Shown in pieces: positions 10,158 to 21,312 of a stretch of DNA of 64,000 nt. Below the pieces are notes generated by a model. That model was given only the letters and a program-made list of their open reading frames with translations. It did no database searches and was not told the DNA's origin. Source of the DNA: Homarus americanus (Eukaryota; Arthropoda; Malacostraca; Decapoda; Nephropidae); NCBI RefSeq assembly GCF_018991925.1, contig NW_024711973.1, forward strand, positions 292,001 through 356,000, written 5' to 3'. Position 1 is the first letter of the stretch; each line of letters begins with the position of its first letter. The translations under genes were made by a program, and so were the position numbers.

Positions 10158-10835
10158 CTACCACCCTCTATCATCCATGAATCTATCTAGCCTCCTTTTA
10201 AAACTTTCCAGCGTTCCAGCAATTACTACAAAGCTGCTAAGCTTGTTCCACTCGTCTACCACCCTATTTGTGAACCAGTTTCTTCCTATCTCCCTCTTAA
10301 ACCTAAACTTATCCAACTTAAATCCGTTGCTACGAGTCCTATCCTGCTCGGATATTATAAGAACTTTATCTATATCTCCTTTATTGATTCCTTTCACCCA
10401 CTTAAATACTTCTATCATATCTCCTGGCACTCTTTATCTTTCTAGGGCATGCAAGTTTAGTTTCTTTAATCTATCTTGATTTGGAAGGTTTTAAGTCCCG
10501 GAATCATTTTCGTCATTCTTCGCTGCACCGACTCCAGTAAATTGATATCCATTCTATAATAAGGGCACCAGAACTGAACAGTATAATCGAGGTGCGGCTT
10601 GACAAGCGCAAGATATAGTTGCAATATGACCTCCGCACTCTTATTTCTTACACTTCTAGATATAAAACCTAATACTCAGTTTGCCTTATTTTGAACATTA
10701 ACGCACTGTTTTCTAGGCCGTAGGGCCGGGTACCCCTAAGTCTCTTTCACAAGTCGACTTCTCAAGGTTGATGTATTTGTTCTTCCAATATTAAGTACGC
10801 TGCACTTGCTGGTGTTGAATTTCATTTGCTATTTT
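10158..10835 (-). pseudogene. RT C-terminal region, LINE family A copy 3
   Basis: The minus frame 10430-10158 reads DMIEVFKWVKGINKGDIDKV and LDKFRFKREIGRNWFTNRVV, ending at the normal C-terminus. Upstream to about 10835 the DNA matches the copies at 1600-1995 and 5880-6260, but frameshifts have destroyed the frame. Confidence 0.75.
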
Positions 10836-11190
10836 TCTGACCACTCCTGCAGTTTATTTAAATCCTCCTGCAGTGCATTTGTATCCTGTCCTGAATTAAT
10901 CTGCCACCCTATTTTTGTGTCACCCGCAAACTTGCTTATGTCACTGCTGATCCCAGTATCTAGATCGTTTATGTAGATTATGAACAAGAGTGGGCCCAGT
11001 ACTGACCCCTGGGGAACCCCACTGGTTACACAGCCCCACCCAGATTTAACATCATAGACGCTGACCCTCTGTGTTCTATCGATGATCCATGATTTTATCC
11101 AATTTAAAACTTTCCCCTCCATACCATGAGCCTTAACTTTTCTCAGAAGCCTCTGATGCGGTACTCTGTCAAACGCTTTGCTAAAGTCTA
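10829..11190 (-). pseudogene. RT core, LINE family A copy 3
   Basis: The minus frame reads FLDFSKAFDRVPHQRLLRKV, VTSGVPQGSVLGPLLFIIYI and KFAGDTKIG. In the last motif the catalytic FADD box is FAGD, a lost catalytic Asp. Upstream of 11190 the frame runs into the inserted 113-bp fragment, so the MHRPTGLLQTPYY start of the open frame is insertion sequence, not native protein. Confidence 0.82.
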
Positions 11191-11303
11191 AGAACATAAG
11201 ATAATAAGGAGTCTGCAATAGGCCGGTTGGCCTGTGCATGGCAGCTCCTGTCGAGAGTTACTACCACTCTCTATCATCTATGAATCTATCTAGCCTCCTC
11301 TAA
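11191..11303 (-). mobile_element. Short LINE family A 3' fragment inserted in copy 3
   Basis: The 113 bp begin with AACATAAGATAATAAGG (tail complement), contain the hairpin ATAGGCCGGTTGGCCTGT, and end at AATCTATCTAGCCTCC. Both sides carry TCTAAG, a plausible 6-bp target duplication, and the host RT sequence (CTAAAGTCTAAGTAA in copy 1) is interrupted exactly there. Confidence 0.8.
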
Positions 11304-12124
11304 GTAAGTAACATCGTAATTTTCGGCATACTACCTCGAAGACTCCTAAAAAACGTCAGCAGATTTGTTAGACAAGATTTTCCCTTTGTAAACCCATGTT
11401 GAGAGTCGTAGATTAATTTGTATTTTCTGTAAATGCGATCGGATGCTATTTGCTATAATTTATTCAAGAAATTTCCCCACTACTGACATCAAACTAATCG
11501 GACGGTAATTTGACGCTTATGCTCTGTCTCTCTTTTTGAACATTGGTACTACATTTGCCTGTTTCCACAAGTCTCGCACAACTCCCGTGTCTAATGATTT
11601 TGTAAATAAATTTACGAGGGATCCGCTAATCTGTTCCTGCACTCTTTCAAAACTCGAGGAAAAATTTCATCTGGCCCTGGGGATTTTGTCTTCTTTAATT
11701 TATTTATCTTCTTGAGAACATCCTCTTTACTGATAGTGATATTCTTTAATTTCTCTTCTTCATTTCCCCTAAATATCAGTTCCACCTCTGGCATTTTCTC
11801 GTGAATTTCTTCTGTGAAAACTGATAAGAAGTAGCTGTTTAATGCTTTGCTTATTTTCTCACGATCATCGATCCCTTCTCCTCTCTCTGACTTTAAAGGC
11901 TCCACTTTGTCCTTGACCTTTGTCCTATATACCTGGAAAAATCCCTTGGAATTCGCCTTGGATACTCTTGCTATCCTGATTTCGTAGTCCCTCTTTGCCT
12001 TCCTTACATTTTTCTTAACATTCCTAGATAGTTCATTATACCTGTTTCTGAGATGCTCCTCCCCTCCCTTTAATTTCTTATAAATTCCTTTCTTTATTTC
12101 TGTCATGTTCAAGTTTTTTGTCAT
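11304..12124 (-). pseudogene. RT N-terminus and linker, LINE family A copy 3
   Basis: The open frame 12124-11612 (170 codons) is intact and reads EIKKGIYKKLKGGEEHLRNR, KALNSYFLSVFTEEIHEKMP and KINKLKKTKSPGPDEIFPRV. The final block is the start of the RT domain (xSPGPDxIxPRxL). From 11612 to 11304 the matching sequence is frameshifted. It is the best reference for the decayed copy at 2660-3400. Confidence 0.8.
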
Positions 12125-12189
12125 CCACCTTGGGTCATTCTTATTTGACCTAATTTTTCTGTATGGTATATTTTGTCCCTGTGCTCATA

Positions 12190-12995
12190 ATCCGCTGATC
12201 AAAAATCTGGGACTATCATTTTGTCATTGTTTTTCGTTTCCCAATTTAGGGTTAACCTGATTTATCTGTGATCACTGTTACCTAGTTCTTCCCCTATTGT
12301 GATATCTCTGATAATATTTTCTTTATTTGTTAATACTAGGTATAATATATTGTCACCTCTAGTAGGTTCTGTAATTAGTTGTTTTAAAAAATTGTCCTTT
12401 ACTGCGTCTAGGAGGTCTTCAGATTCATAGTCACCTATAATGTTGTCCAGTTAATATATCTGAAGATGAAATCCTCCATAATGCACAGGTTTTTGTATTT
12501 TGCTGCCCTACTCATTTCCTGCCATATGGGCTGAGCTGCTTCTTTCCCAAGACTTGTGGGCCTGTAAATCACTCCCATAATTAGTTTTTCTCTTCCCTCC
12601 ACAATTTCTACCCATACAGACTCGGTTCCTATTTCACCCTTTAAAGAATTATTAATACAACATTTTAATGTATCGCTGACGAAGAGTGCGACTCCTCTCC
12701 CCTTCCTCCCTTCCCTGTCCTTGTGAAAAAGGTTGTACCCTTCTATGTGGTACTCTGATATAAAGTTCTTGCTCGCCAGATTCATCCAAGTTTCGGTGAT
12801 TGCTTTGACGTGTACATTCTCGGTACATACAACCGCTCAGCAAGTCTATTTTATGTCTAACGCTCCTACTGTTTGCATAGTATACATTTAAACCTACCCT
12901 TCCCTGGTTCTGTTTTACCCCTTGTCCTGATTACCCAATTTTATTCCCCGGGACCTGCTTGTTTTTGACTCCCACTTACCCTGACCTCTCTCTAT
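12190..12995 (-). pseudogene. AP-type endonuclease of LINE family A copy 3
   Basis: On the minus strand three frames join across frameshifts. NVYYANSRSVRHKIDLL (about 12892-12840) is the N-terminal strand. VKAITETW (about 12808-12785) contains the ETW motif with the metal-binding Glu. The frame 12785-12435 reads FHKDREGRKGRGVALFV, VIYRPTS and DFxxxxINW. These are the hallmarks of the apurinic endonuclease domain that nicks the target in CR1/L2/Jockey-type LINEs. No ORF1 is seen, so the copy may be truncated upstream at about 13000. Confidence 0.78.
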
Positions 12996-13000
12996 TAGAG

Positions 13001-13552
13001 AGGTCATCCTAAAACTATATCTTGCGCTTGTGAGACCTCACTTGGATTACGCAGTTCAATTCTGGTCATCGTATTAAAGAATGGATATAGAATCCCTTGA
13101 ATGAATTCAGAGGAGAATGTCAAGACTAATACCGGGAACTGGGAGCCTTGAGTACAGAGACATGTTAAAGCATCTTAATTTGCACTCCCTCGAGAGACGT
13201 AGAGTGAGGGGCGATATGATAGAGGTGTATAAATGGAAGTCAGGGCTAAACAAAGGGGACCTGACAAAGGTACTCAAACTATCCAACGAGGAGCGAACTC
13301 GTAACAATGGTTTTAAATTAGACAAATTTAGATTTAGGCGCCAAATAGGTAAACATCGGTTTGGAAATAGAGTAGTGGATGAATGGAAAAAGTTACCAAA
13401 CATCTTCATTAAGTCGAATACGCTGGATAGCTTCAAGCATAGGTTGGATGGATATATGAGCAATAGGGATTGGGTGTAAATGGGACTGCCCACTATGGGC
13501 CAATAGGGCAGCTGCAGTTTCCTCCATTCCTATGTTCTTATGCTCTTATGTA
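13001..13552 (+). mobile_element. CR1-like LINE family B, right half of interrupted copy
   Basis: This continues the element at 9395-10083, starting at GAGAGGTCATCCTAAAACTA. The open frame 13117-13479 encodes LNLHSLERRRVRGDMIEVYK to LDGYMSNRDWV, the complete C-terminus. The 3' UTR has a damaged hairpin near 13497 and the tail TTCCTATGTTCTTATG. Stops lie upstream of 13117. Confidence 0.88.
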
Positions 13553-13676
13553 TCGGTAGCTTCATGGTCCCTTGTGGCGATGTTCTATTCATCTTGCGTG
13601 CCATCCATCAACTGAGAATAATTCTCGTGTCCCAGGGCTACAAGCTGCAGATGTGTGGACAATAACTGGACATGTA
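13553..13676. other. No feature seen
   Basis: This is unassigned sequence between the LINE B tail and the foldback element, ending with the putative TA duplication at 13675-13676. Confidence 0.4.
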
Positions 13677-14232
13677 GAGTCAACCAAAGATACACTGACC
13701 CCACCCTGGATATCGTACTCGCAATTTTACCTGGCAATACTTGGTAAAGTAAGGCTGTATGTAAATGTGATTGTGATTGGTGGATCTGTTTTCCGTTGTA
13801 TCACTGTCAGGATAAATATTAAACAAACCAAAGGTAAAATTTTTACAATAATAAACTGCTTATCGTTATTTAAGAATATGAGAAGTTTCCAAATTTTCGT
13901 ATATTTGCTTAAATAATGAAGAAAATTTGATGTGAGAATCTTGTGGCAGCTGTGATTGTAGTTGAGATGATACTTCATAAATATAATTTTCTTCATTATT
14001 TAAGCAAATATAAAAAAATGGTAATTTCTCGTGATCTTAAATAACGATGAATAGTTTATTATTATAAAAATGTTACCTTTGGTTTGTTTAATATTTATCC
14101 TGACAGTGATACAGCCGAAAACAGATCCACCAATCACAATCACTTTACATACAGCCTTACTTTACCAAGTATTGCCAGGTAAAATTGTCAGTACGAGACC
14201 CAGGGTGGGGTCAGTGCATCTTTGGTTGACTG
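13677..14232. mobile_element. Foldback/MITE-like element with about 250-bp inverted arms
   Basis: The left arm (13677-13926) and right arm (13986-14232) are inverted copies, roughly 90% alike by eye, around a spacer of about 59 bp. The ends read GAGTCAACCAAAGA and, inverted, CAGTCAACCAAAGA, flanked by TA on both sides as in Tc1/mariner-type insertions. The open frames here run through both arms and are not convincing coding sequence. No transposase is visible, so mobilisation in trans is inferred. Confidence 0.75.
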
Positions 14233-15120
14233 TACTAGACCAGCTGGGAGATTTTGCTGAAACACACAGGAGGGACATTTCATACACCTCTGGAGCTTTG
14301 CCGTTACGCACTTGATCAACGAATGGTTGGCCTTCCTTGACGTTTGTAATATGACGGAGTTGTTCTTTGGAGGTTCCAACACAGTTCATTTACTGAGGGA
14401 ATATTTATTTTTCACTCTACGGTGACTCAAGGGGTTGTGGTATCCTGACCACAACTTATATAATGTAAAACAGTGACGTTCAATGGACAGGGATTTAAAG
14501 TTTATATACCTTTTTTACCCTCGCTATGGCCTTGATCTTCTAAACCAAGTCTTAGTTATTTCCTTTCTTTGATTTTTTATGTTATGTGTGCCTCACCTGT
14601 CCACCTGAGATGCACAGGGTTTTAACTTCCGCGGGTACTGTAGTGGGACGAATTGAAATTTTGTCGAAGGACATTTTAAAGTCAAGCTGGATATTGAATA
14701 AACGATCTCAGCAACAACTTCCCTGTAGCCCTGTCTTTAATGTTTTTGAGCAAGTGCCGTGCTCGCAGCCCTTCTATTTCACTTGACACTAGAGGTACAC
14801 CCACCACTGACTTTGGAGTGAAGGAATGATAAGGTCATGTAACATCACGGGGAGAAGGCCAGGCGAAGTCAACACGGAATGGAGACCGGCAGAGGTAGAT
14901 CATAAAGGCTGTCATTGTGTTGCACTGTAACCTGCCTCTTTCAGAAACTCTCCATCCGTTGCATCATGTGGGTGAAGGACGCAAGTGATGTAACATTTTA
15001 TTATTAAGGATGATCCTTTGTTTTTATTTCATTCATCCCCTTATGGTAACCGCCTCATCATGATTAGGAGTCTTGAGTGCCCCGACGACCCATCAAGCAA
15101 TGCCGGAAAGTGTCTATTAA
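14233..15120. other. No feature seen
   Basis: Small open frames (14162-14389, 14586-14786) have no recognisable motif. No RNA gene or repeat edge is evident. Confidence 0.45.
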
Positions 15121-15259
15121 GAGCATAAGAAAATAAGGAGTCTGCAATGGACCGGTTGGCCTGTGCATGGCAGCTTTTGTCGAGAGTTACAACCACTCTC
15201 TATCATCCATGAATCTATCTAGCCTCCTTTTAAAACTTTCCAGCGTTCCAGCACTTACT
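15121..15259 (-). mobile_element. LINE family A, short 3' fragment
   Basis: The 139 bp match the 3' end of family A, from the tail complement AGCATAAGAAAATAAGG through the hairpin GGACCGGTTGGCC to TTCCAGCGTTCCAGCACTT. It is strongly 5'-truncated. Confidence 0.85.
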
Positions 15260-16118
15260 GATTTTTGGTGAGGTTCCAGACAAAGAGTTAACATAAAGGT
15301 CCTGAACCCAAGTACGGATCGCCTGTCTATAAGGCTCGGGGAAACAATCAAACACAAACTTTCGAATCACGACATCATTGACTCATTTCCAGAGGATGGA
15401 ATAATTAAGTTTATCGAGGAGGCTGGTCTCCTTCAGAGAATATAAGGTTGTTTTGTCATCTCTTAAGCATAGTTTGAGATTCATCTATAATTTAAGTTTT
15501 ATTAATAGTAAATAAAAATAATTACGTGAATATGGCGTCACATAACTTTAACGGTTACGATGCTAGATCAACTATATACAATCAATCAATATGTTATTAA
15601 CCCCTTCACTACTGGGACGCCACTTTTAATACTTTATTTGACTAACGCCAGACGATTTTATTCAGCTCAGAGGAGAACCCGTACACAAAAGGTTAGTAGA
15701 CTATCTCCAATAACATGAGTGAAAATTGACGCTGGATTTGTTTCATAGCCATGCAGAGTGACGTCAAAGATTACTTATATTAACCTTACTTAAAACCAAA
15801 GGTGCGACAGACACTTGGGAGCCTTGACAATTCACTGGGACTAGAGAACATTTACCCCAGAGGTCCCCGAACTCTCCCCCCCAAATGCTAGGCCACCGAG
15901 CGTCCAGTAATGTATTCTAGTGTCTCGTATTTGTTGTATGTAAAAAAAGACAATGGTGGCGGTGCGTCCTTGACTGTGAATGTGGCCGAGTATCGGTTTA
16001 TCGATAACTGCACCATCGACCATGGCGCTATGGTTATGGCGGCCAAACTTTATTGCTGACACGTCCACCGACACTATTTTGTGTAGAGGCAAGTTCAGGT
16101 CAAGACATAAAAGGTGTA
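15260..16118. other. No feature seen
   Basis: No recognisable element is present. An 83-codon minus frame at 15841-16092 has no known motif and is left unassigned. Confidence 0.45.
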
Positions 16119-16123
16119 TACAT

Positions 16124-16162
<39 letters not shown>

Positions 16163-16163
16163 T
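16119..16163. repeat. (TTTA)n microsatellite
   Basis: About eleven TTTA units. Confidence 0.95.
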
Positions 16164-16194
16164 CCCTTACAATACATCACACAGACCCCACGGA

Positions 16195-16345
16195 TTAAAC
16201 TAGTGATAATGAATTTTGAAAATAAAAAATGTTTTATACAGTTAAAAAATATATTTTAATAGGCTTTGAAGAAAGAAACATGTTTTATGCAATTTATAAA
16301 TTATTATATTTTAATAGGCTTTGAAGGATATTTTTTCAAACAGAT
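16195..16345. repeat. Degenerate direct duplication, about 66 bp apart
   Basis: ATTTTAATAGGCTTTGAAG occurs twice, each preceded by a variant of ATGTTTTATRCARTT. This is a local tandem duplication in AT-rich DNA. Confidence 0.65.
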
Positions 16346-16929
16346 TAAACAGATTTTAATAGATTAAGTTATTGACTACAAATATTTCATTATTTACGAT
16401 GTAATTTAGTAACCGTGTGGAAAAACACCACGTTTACCGAAAATTATAATAAAATCTTGTCTTCCCAGTTAGTCCAAGGCACTTAGCTGTTGTGATGCCG
16501 TGGCCTGGTGAATATAGTGCTCGCCATCTTTAAAATATTGCTAGTTCACCCCCGGAGCACCCCCAGTACATCTCACTGTGAATAGGTCAATAATTTAATA
16601 TTTGAGAAGAGGTGGCGGCCGAACACAGTGTTAATCTCACTTAATTTGCAGTACACTGTATCCGAACTGCCTTCAACAAGCTGTCAGGTCTTTGGGATCC
16701 ACTTTCACTTTTTTTCACTAAAGTGCCATTGTTTTACAAATAAAATTGCTTTGCCAAATCAGTACTGAGAATCTCCCAACTTTAAATTGCTTTGCATAAG
16801 AATAATCTTGTGTACCAATAACCAGGTGACATATATGGAAGATTAATTATATGTATACAAGTTGGTCAGGCACGTTGGATCTACACGCCACACATGTAAA
16901 TAGTAATGTTATTATATAAATTTTCTGGA
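16346..16929. other. Mostly unassigned; tRNA-like stretch at 16495-16557
   Basis: GCCGTGGCCTGGTGAATA looks like an A-box region and AGTTCACCCCCGGAGC like a degenerate B-box region, about 45 bp apart, as in the head of a tRNA-derived SINE. There is no tail or second copy, so the call is weak. The rest of the stretch shows nothing. Confidence 0.3.
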
Positions 16930-16939
16930 CACACACACA

Positions 16940-17016
<77 letters not shown>

Positions 17017-17037
17017 CACACACACACACACACACAC
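16930..17037. repeat. (AC)n(GCAC)n(AC)n microsatellite
   Basis: About twenty GCAC units are flanked by AC units on both sides. The open frame on the minus strand (CVRACVRA repeats) is a translation of this array. Confidence 0.95.
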
Positions 17038-17267
17038 AAAGGTTAGGACAAAATCAGCGGAAATATCACTAATATTCTTCCTCCTTGAGAGTGGTGTGAG
17101 AACCCATCAAAGGAGGGCCATAATTACGTTCATGAATAAATGAAATGCCGTCTCTCTCTCTCTCACAGCACCTCTCTCTCTCTTAAATAGTAAAAAAAAA
17201 TATATCAATTAGTTCAGGTGTTCAGTAATGACAGGTAGAGAGAAAAGTAGTTTGTATGATCGTTGTT

Positions 17268-17311
<44 letters not shown>

Positions 17312-18210
17312 AGGCATTATTCCCATCTCCTGGTTAACATTTGAAATTCCAAGAACCAATTGTTACTTTCTAAATGAATCTTATACATCAATGGCTCTTT
17401 GTTATGTTTGTGTCACTTGTTACAAAGGTATTAACTGTTGAGGGAAGAAGAGAACCTTTGAGTGTGGGAGTGTGGTCTATTGAGTACACATAAACATTAC
17501 TATTCCTCCTCTCAACCCTAGAGCGAGTACAGTACACAGGACCACACTACGACCCCAGTAACCTCAGGTACATACAATATCCCTGTCTGGTTTATGGTGT
17601 AGTTTCTTGTATTCTACTTACTATTTTTATATTTATTATTTTCCTTTATACGATATTTAGATGATTAAGTAATAGGGAATAAAACTTTTTAAACTCGTAC
17701 AGTATCATACGTCATAAACGCGTTGACATTGTCACTATTGTTCGTCAATAACTGTCCCATTACACCTGGTGACCTGTTGGCTGGAGCTTCACTACCTGCC
17801 ACAATCCTACATCCCCCTCCGATACAGGTATGTGATAATATTGCGGGGCGAGGAACACAACTCTCCCTCCCTGACAAGTAATTAGAGAGAAATCAGTTTC
17901 GTACCTGTAACCATGACACTATTTTACTTGTCCATAAACCAGATATCAGGTGGCACTTGACATATATTCAGATTCAGAATTATTCCCTATTTTAAGTTCA
18001 GTATTTAGTGTAAAGTAGAAGTAGGGTAATTCCATGTATCATAGTGCCGTACAACCTAGATGTGAACAGATGTGTGTAATATAGAGAGATTATTGTACTT
18101 TTATGATAATATCTCGGAGACGCTCTGTAGGGGGACATCTTACTCTTGCCTAACCTTCACGACCGAGGTAATTGACTTGCCTATTCTTGTTTCTAGTTAG
18201 ATTGGGAGAT
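17038..18210. other. Unassigned with small microsatellites
   Basis: A (TC)n tract at 17153-17182 and a (GT)n array at 17269-17310 are present. Nothing else is recognised. Confidence 0.6.
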
Positions 18211-18237
18211 TAGGTTAGGTTAGGTTAGGTTAGGTTA
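18211..18237 (+). repeat. Interstitial telomere-type repeat (TTAGG)5
   Basis: Five consecutive TTAGG units match the canonical arthropod telomere repeat. The array is short and internal. It supports an arthropod origin but not a telomeric position. Confidence 0.85.
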
Positions 18238-18536
18238 AGAGGAGAGGTGACCATGGAAATATTGTCCGTACTTCCATCCGTCATTATTATTTTATTATAT
18301 ACAAGGAATTGTGATGAAACTTGGTTTATGGACAGAACCCATCAAAATTTCAGAGGGCATCAATAAGCAATACATCTCCCTCTTCCTATTAAAGAGTGAA
18401 GACTGTGTTCCGTCTTCATATTATATCCAGCGGTGCTTTCACTAAAAGTGTATGGGACAGTTGGCCTCCTGCGATGAACATATACTGGATGTTTTTATTT
18501 TCAGATCTTTGTAAATTGTAGGAAATGAAGGATATG
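18238..18536. other. No feature seen
   Basis: Nothing is recognised between the telomere-type array and the 30-bp minisatellite. Confidence 0.4.
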
Positions 18537-19036
18537 TTAGTCTATCTTCAACCAACCATCCATACTGTGTTCCATCCTCAACCAACCATCCATACTGTGT
18601 TCCATCCTCAACCAACCATCCATACTGTGTTCCATCCTCAACCAACCATCCATACTGTGTTCCATCCTCAACCAACCATCCATACTGTGTTCCATCCTTA
18701 ACCGAACATCCATCGTGTATTTCATCCTCAACCAACCATCCATACTGTGTTCCATCCTCAACCAACCATCCATACTGTGTTCCATCTTCAACCAACCATC
18801 CATACTGTGTTCCATCCTCAACCAACCATCCATACTGTGTTCCATCCTCAACCAACCATCCATACTGTGTTCCATCCTCAACCAACCATCCATACTGTGT
18901 TCCATCCTTAACCGAACATCCATCGTGTATTTCATCCTCAACCAACCATCCATACTGTGTTCCATCCTCAACCAACCATCCATACTGTGTTCCATCCTCA
19001 ACCAACCATCCATAGTGTGTGCCATCCTCAACCAAC
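18537..19036. repeat. 30-bp minisatellite, about 16.5 copies, with higher-order period
   Basis: The unit contains CATCCATACTGTGTTCC and ATCCTCAACCAAC. A variant unit (ACCGAACATCCATCGTGT) occurs at about 18691 and again at 18901, exactly 210 bp or seven units apart. Open frames on both strands (decapeptide VEDGTQYGWL, and MEHSMDGWLR) run through the array because the unit has no stops. Having several frames open at once argues against coding. Confidence 0.95.
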
Positions 19037-19149
19037 AGGTGTTAATGTACTGATACAAAGAACACCGGAAAAGTGAAGACAAAAAAATATGGTTGACCTA
19101 TTTCCGTGGTCTTGCTAGCCGGTCCCGCCTTCCATATGATGGCACGTTA

Positions 19150-19495
19150 CTGTGATTGGATGTATTTATATAACTGGTCTTCTATATATAGGGACTCCCA
19201 TATGACTGGATTTTCATATAAATTGAATTTCATATATCTGACTTTTCATAAGACTCGACTTTCATATAAGTGAACTTTCATATGACTATTTTCATTTGAC
19301 TGGAGTTTTATATAAATGGGATTTCATATGACTGGACTTTCATATAACTTGACTTTCATATAACTGGACTTTCATATAACTGAACTTTCGAATAACTGGA
19401 CTTTCATATGACTGGACTTTTATATAACTGGACTCTTATATAACTGAACTTTTATATAACTGGACTTTTATATAACTGGACTCTCATATGACATT
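19150..19495. repeat. About 16-bp degenerate minisatellite
   Basis: Units of the type ACTTTCATATAACTGG repeat with many substitutions and small indels. The centre (19310-19480) is the most regular part. Confidence 0.8.
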
Positions 19496-20611
19496 CCCTA
19501 AAATTAAACAAAATCGTGTTTCTCTTCCAATAACCTCCGCTCAAGAAGGATATATGAGACGGACAGTTATCAGTTTTTGGTGATATTTAATTTAAAAAGG
19601 AATCAAGTGAAGAGTTGACATATATTTGAAGCCACCTTGTAGGTTTTAATTTTCATCATGTTTACCTCACCTGAGTCTGCAATGAGTTTGTGGTATTCTG
19701 GCCAAGGCGCAATGCTGGCCAGAGCGGGAATTAATTTTTTTTTTTTTACATGTTTTCACTCAGCATGTGAAGTAGGTTGGTAAATAACAGAGAGACGCAT
19801 GACCAGAGAGCTAGGCAGACAGACGTACAGCTAGGCAGACAAACAGATAGGCAGAGAATCAAACAGCTAGGTAGACAGACATACAGTTAGGTAGAGAATC
19901 AGACAGGCAGAATATTAGACATCTAGACGTATAGACAACGAGAGAGGATAACATATACACAACTTAACATATTATACTTATTATGACAAGACACAGAACA
20001 GGTTAGACACAGCATAATAAGTAGATAGAATTACACAGCGTAACAGACAGACAGCCAGCAGCACAGAGAACCAAACAACTGAACAGAGAGAGAGACGACA
20101 ATTTTAGACAACCCAACACAAGCACACCTCATGACAGGCATACACCTCAACAGACACTCATAGCATAATTGAAACACAGTAGAACGGACAGACACAAAAC
20201 CATAACAAAGGGATAGACAGCATAACAAATGTCTGCCATAACATACAATTAGACTGACAAAAAAGACAACCTGACAAACAGACCCATTAGTGGCGCTTTA
20301 GTCCACTGGCTATATAAGTCGTCTGTATCCTTGACTTGGCAAAAAAAATCATACCGCTTTTTTTTAATAAAGGTTAATATCTACGATGTATGCTGTGGGG
20401 GGTATAACTAAGCAGTGTTTATTTTATCAAAGTATACCTACGTGAGTATACTTTCATTAATATATCTGGAGACATTAACCCCACAGTAGTTATTATATCA
20501 AAATATATTCTAATAAACGTGTACCTTTTCTTAACAATATGGAAGTAATTATATTTTGTCACATTAGTTGGCTTTTGTCCCTTCGACTACTTATGTGGGG
20601 AAGAGGGATGG
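19496..20611. other. Unassigned, with CAGACA-rich part
   Basis: Between about 19790 and 20280 the plus strand is rich in GACAGACA/GGCAGACA steps with no fixed period. Otherwise nothing is recognised. Confidence 0.5.
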
Positions 20612-20710
20612 GTAGTGGTGATGCTAGTGGTGGTGATGCTAGTGGTGGTGATGCCAGTGGTGGTGATGCTTGTGGTGGTACTAGTAGTAGTTGACAGTGG
20701 TGGTGGTACT
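20612..20710. repeat. 15-bp minisatellite
   Basis: The unit TGGTGATGCTAGTGG repeats about five times and then decays into GTGGTACTAGTAG. Confidence 0.8.
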
Positions 20711-20939
20711 GCGGAAACTTTTTGAGGTAATTACATATAATGCACTCTGAAGGAGGAAAGGGTCGGGTGTAATTTTTTTCTTGTGTGTGTGAGTGTGTTT
20801 TTCTCCTTTCCATTCTCTTGTTAAAATTCAAGCACTCAGTCACGTTATGAAGGGATAATGAAGGCGTGTTGTGGTGGGGAGGGGACAACCCATTAATTTA
20901 TCATTCAGAGTTTTGTGTGTTCCGCGCTGTGATAAGTCC

Positions 20940-21312
20940 TGCCTGCCTCCATGCATGACTCTCTCTCTCTCCATGCCTGCCTGAAGGCCTGCCTGCCTGC
21001 CTGCCTGCCTCTCCCCCTGCCTACCTCGATGCTTGCCTTTCTCCTTCCTTCCCTGCCTGCCTACCCGCCTCTACCCACCTACTGTATCTCTCTCCCTCCT
21101 TGCTTGCCTCTCTCCCTCCTTGCTTGTCTCCCCTCCCTCCTCCCTCCCTCCCTCCCCTCCCTCCTTCCCCTGACTGTCTGCCACTCTCCTTCCCTGCCTG
21201 CCTCTCTCCCTCCCTGCCTGCCCGCCTCTTTCCCTCCCTGCCTGCCTGCCTCTTTCCCTCCCTGCCTGCCTGCCTCTCTACCCCCTGTCTGCCTGACTCT
21301 CGCCCTGCCTTT
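20940..21312. repeat. CCTGCC/CCTCC-rich tract, left part
   Basis: CTGC and CCTCC steps repeat irregularly. The same composition returns at 22562, beyond a LINE, so one tract has probably been split. Confidence 0.85.

Larger units (their letters stand above)
10084..13000 (-). mobile_element. CR1-like LINE family A, copy 3, nested in family B
   Basis: This is a 2.9-kb minus-strand element, the most complete family A copy here. From 13000 down it carries the endonuclease N-terminus, endonuclease core, linker, RT, RT C-terminus and 3' UTR. The hairpin is at about 10115-10132 and the TTCTTATG-type tail at about 10084-10104. It separates the two halves of a family B LINE. Its own RT is interrupted at 11191-11303 by a short family A insertion. 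Many frameshifts are present. Confidence 0.88.

Noticed and set aside
15590..15625. TTAACCCCTTCACTACTGGG as a piggyBac-like terminus
   Set aside because: TTAA plus CCC is suggestive, but no matching inverted end followed by TTAA is seen in the window.
18537..19036. CRISPR-like array
   Set aside because: The repeats are contiguous 30-bp units with no unique spacers, and the genome is eukaryotic.
18442..19082. Decapeptide-repeat frames of 197 and 181 codons
   Set aside because: They are translations of a stop-free 30-bp minisatellite that is open in several frames at once. There is no signal or domain outside the repeat.
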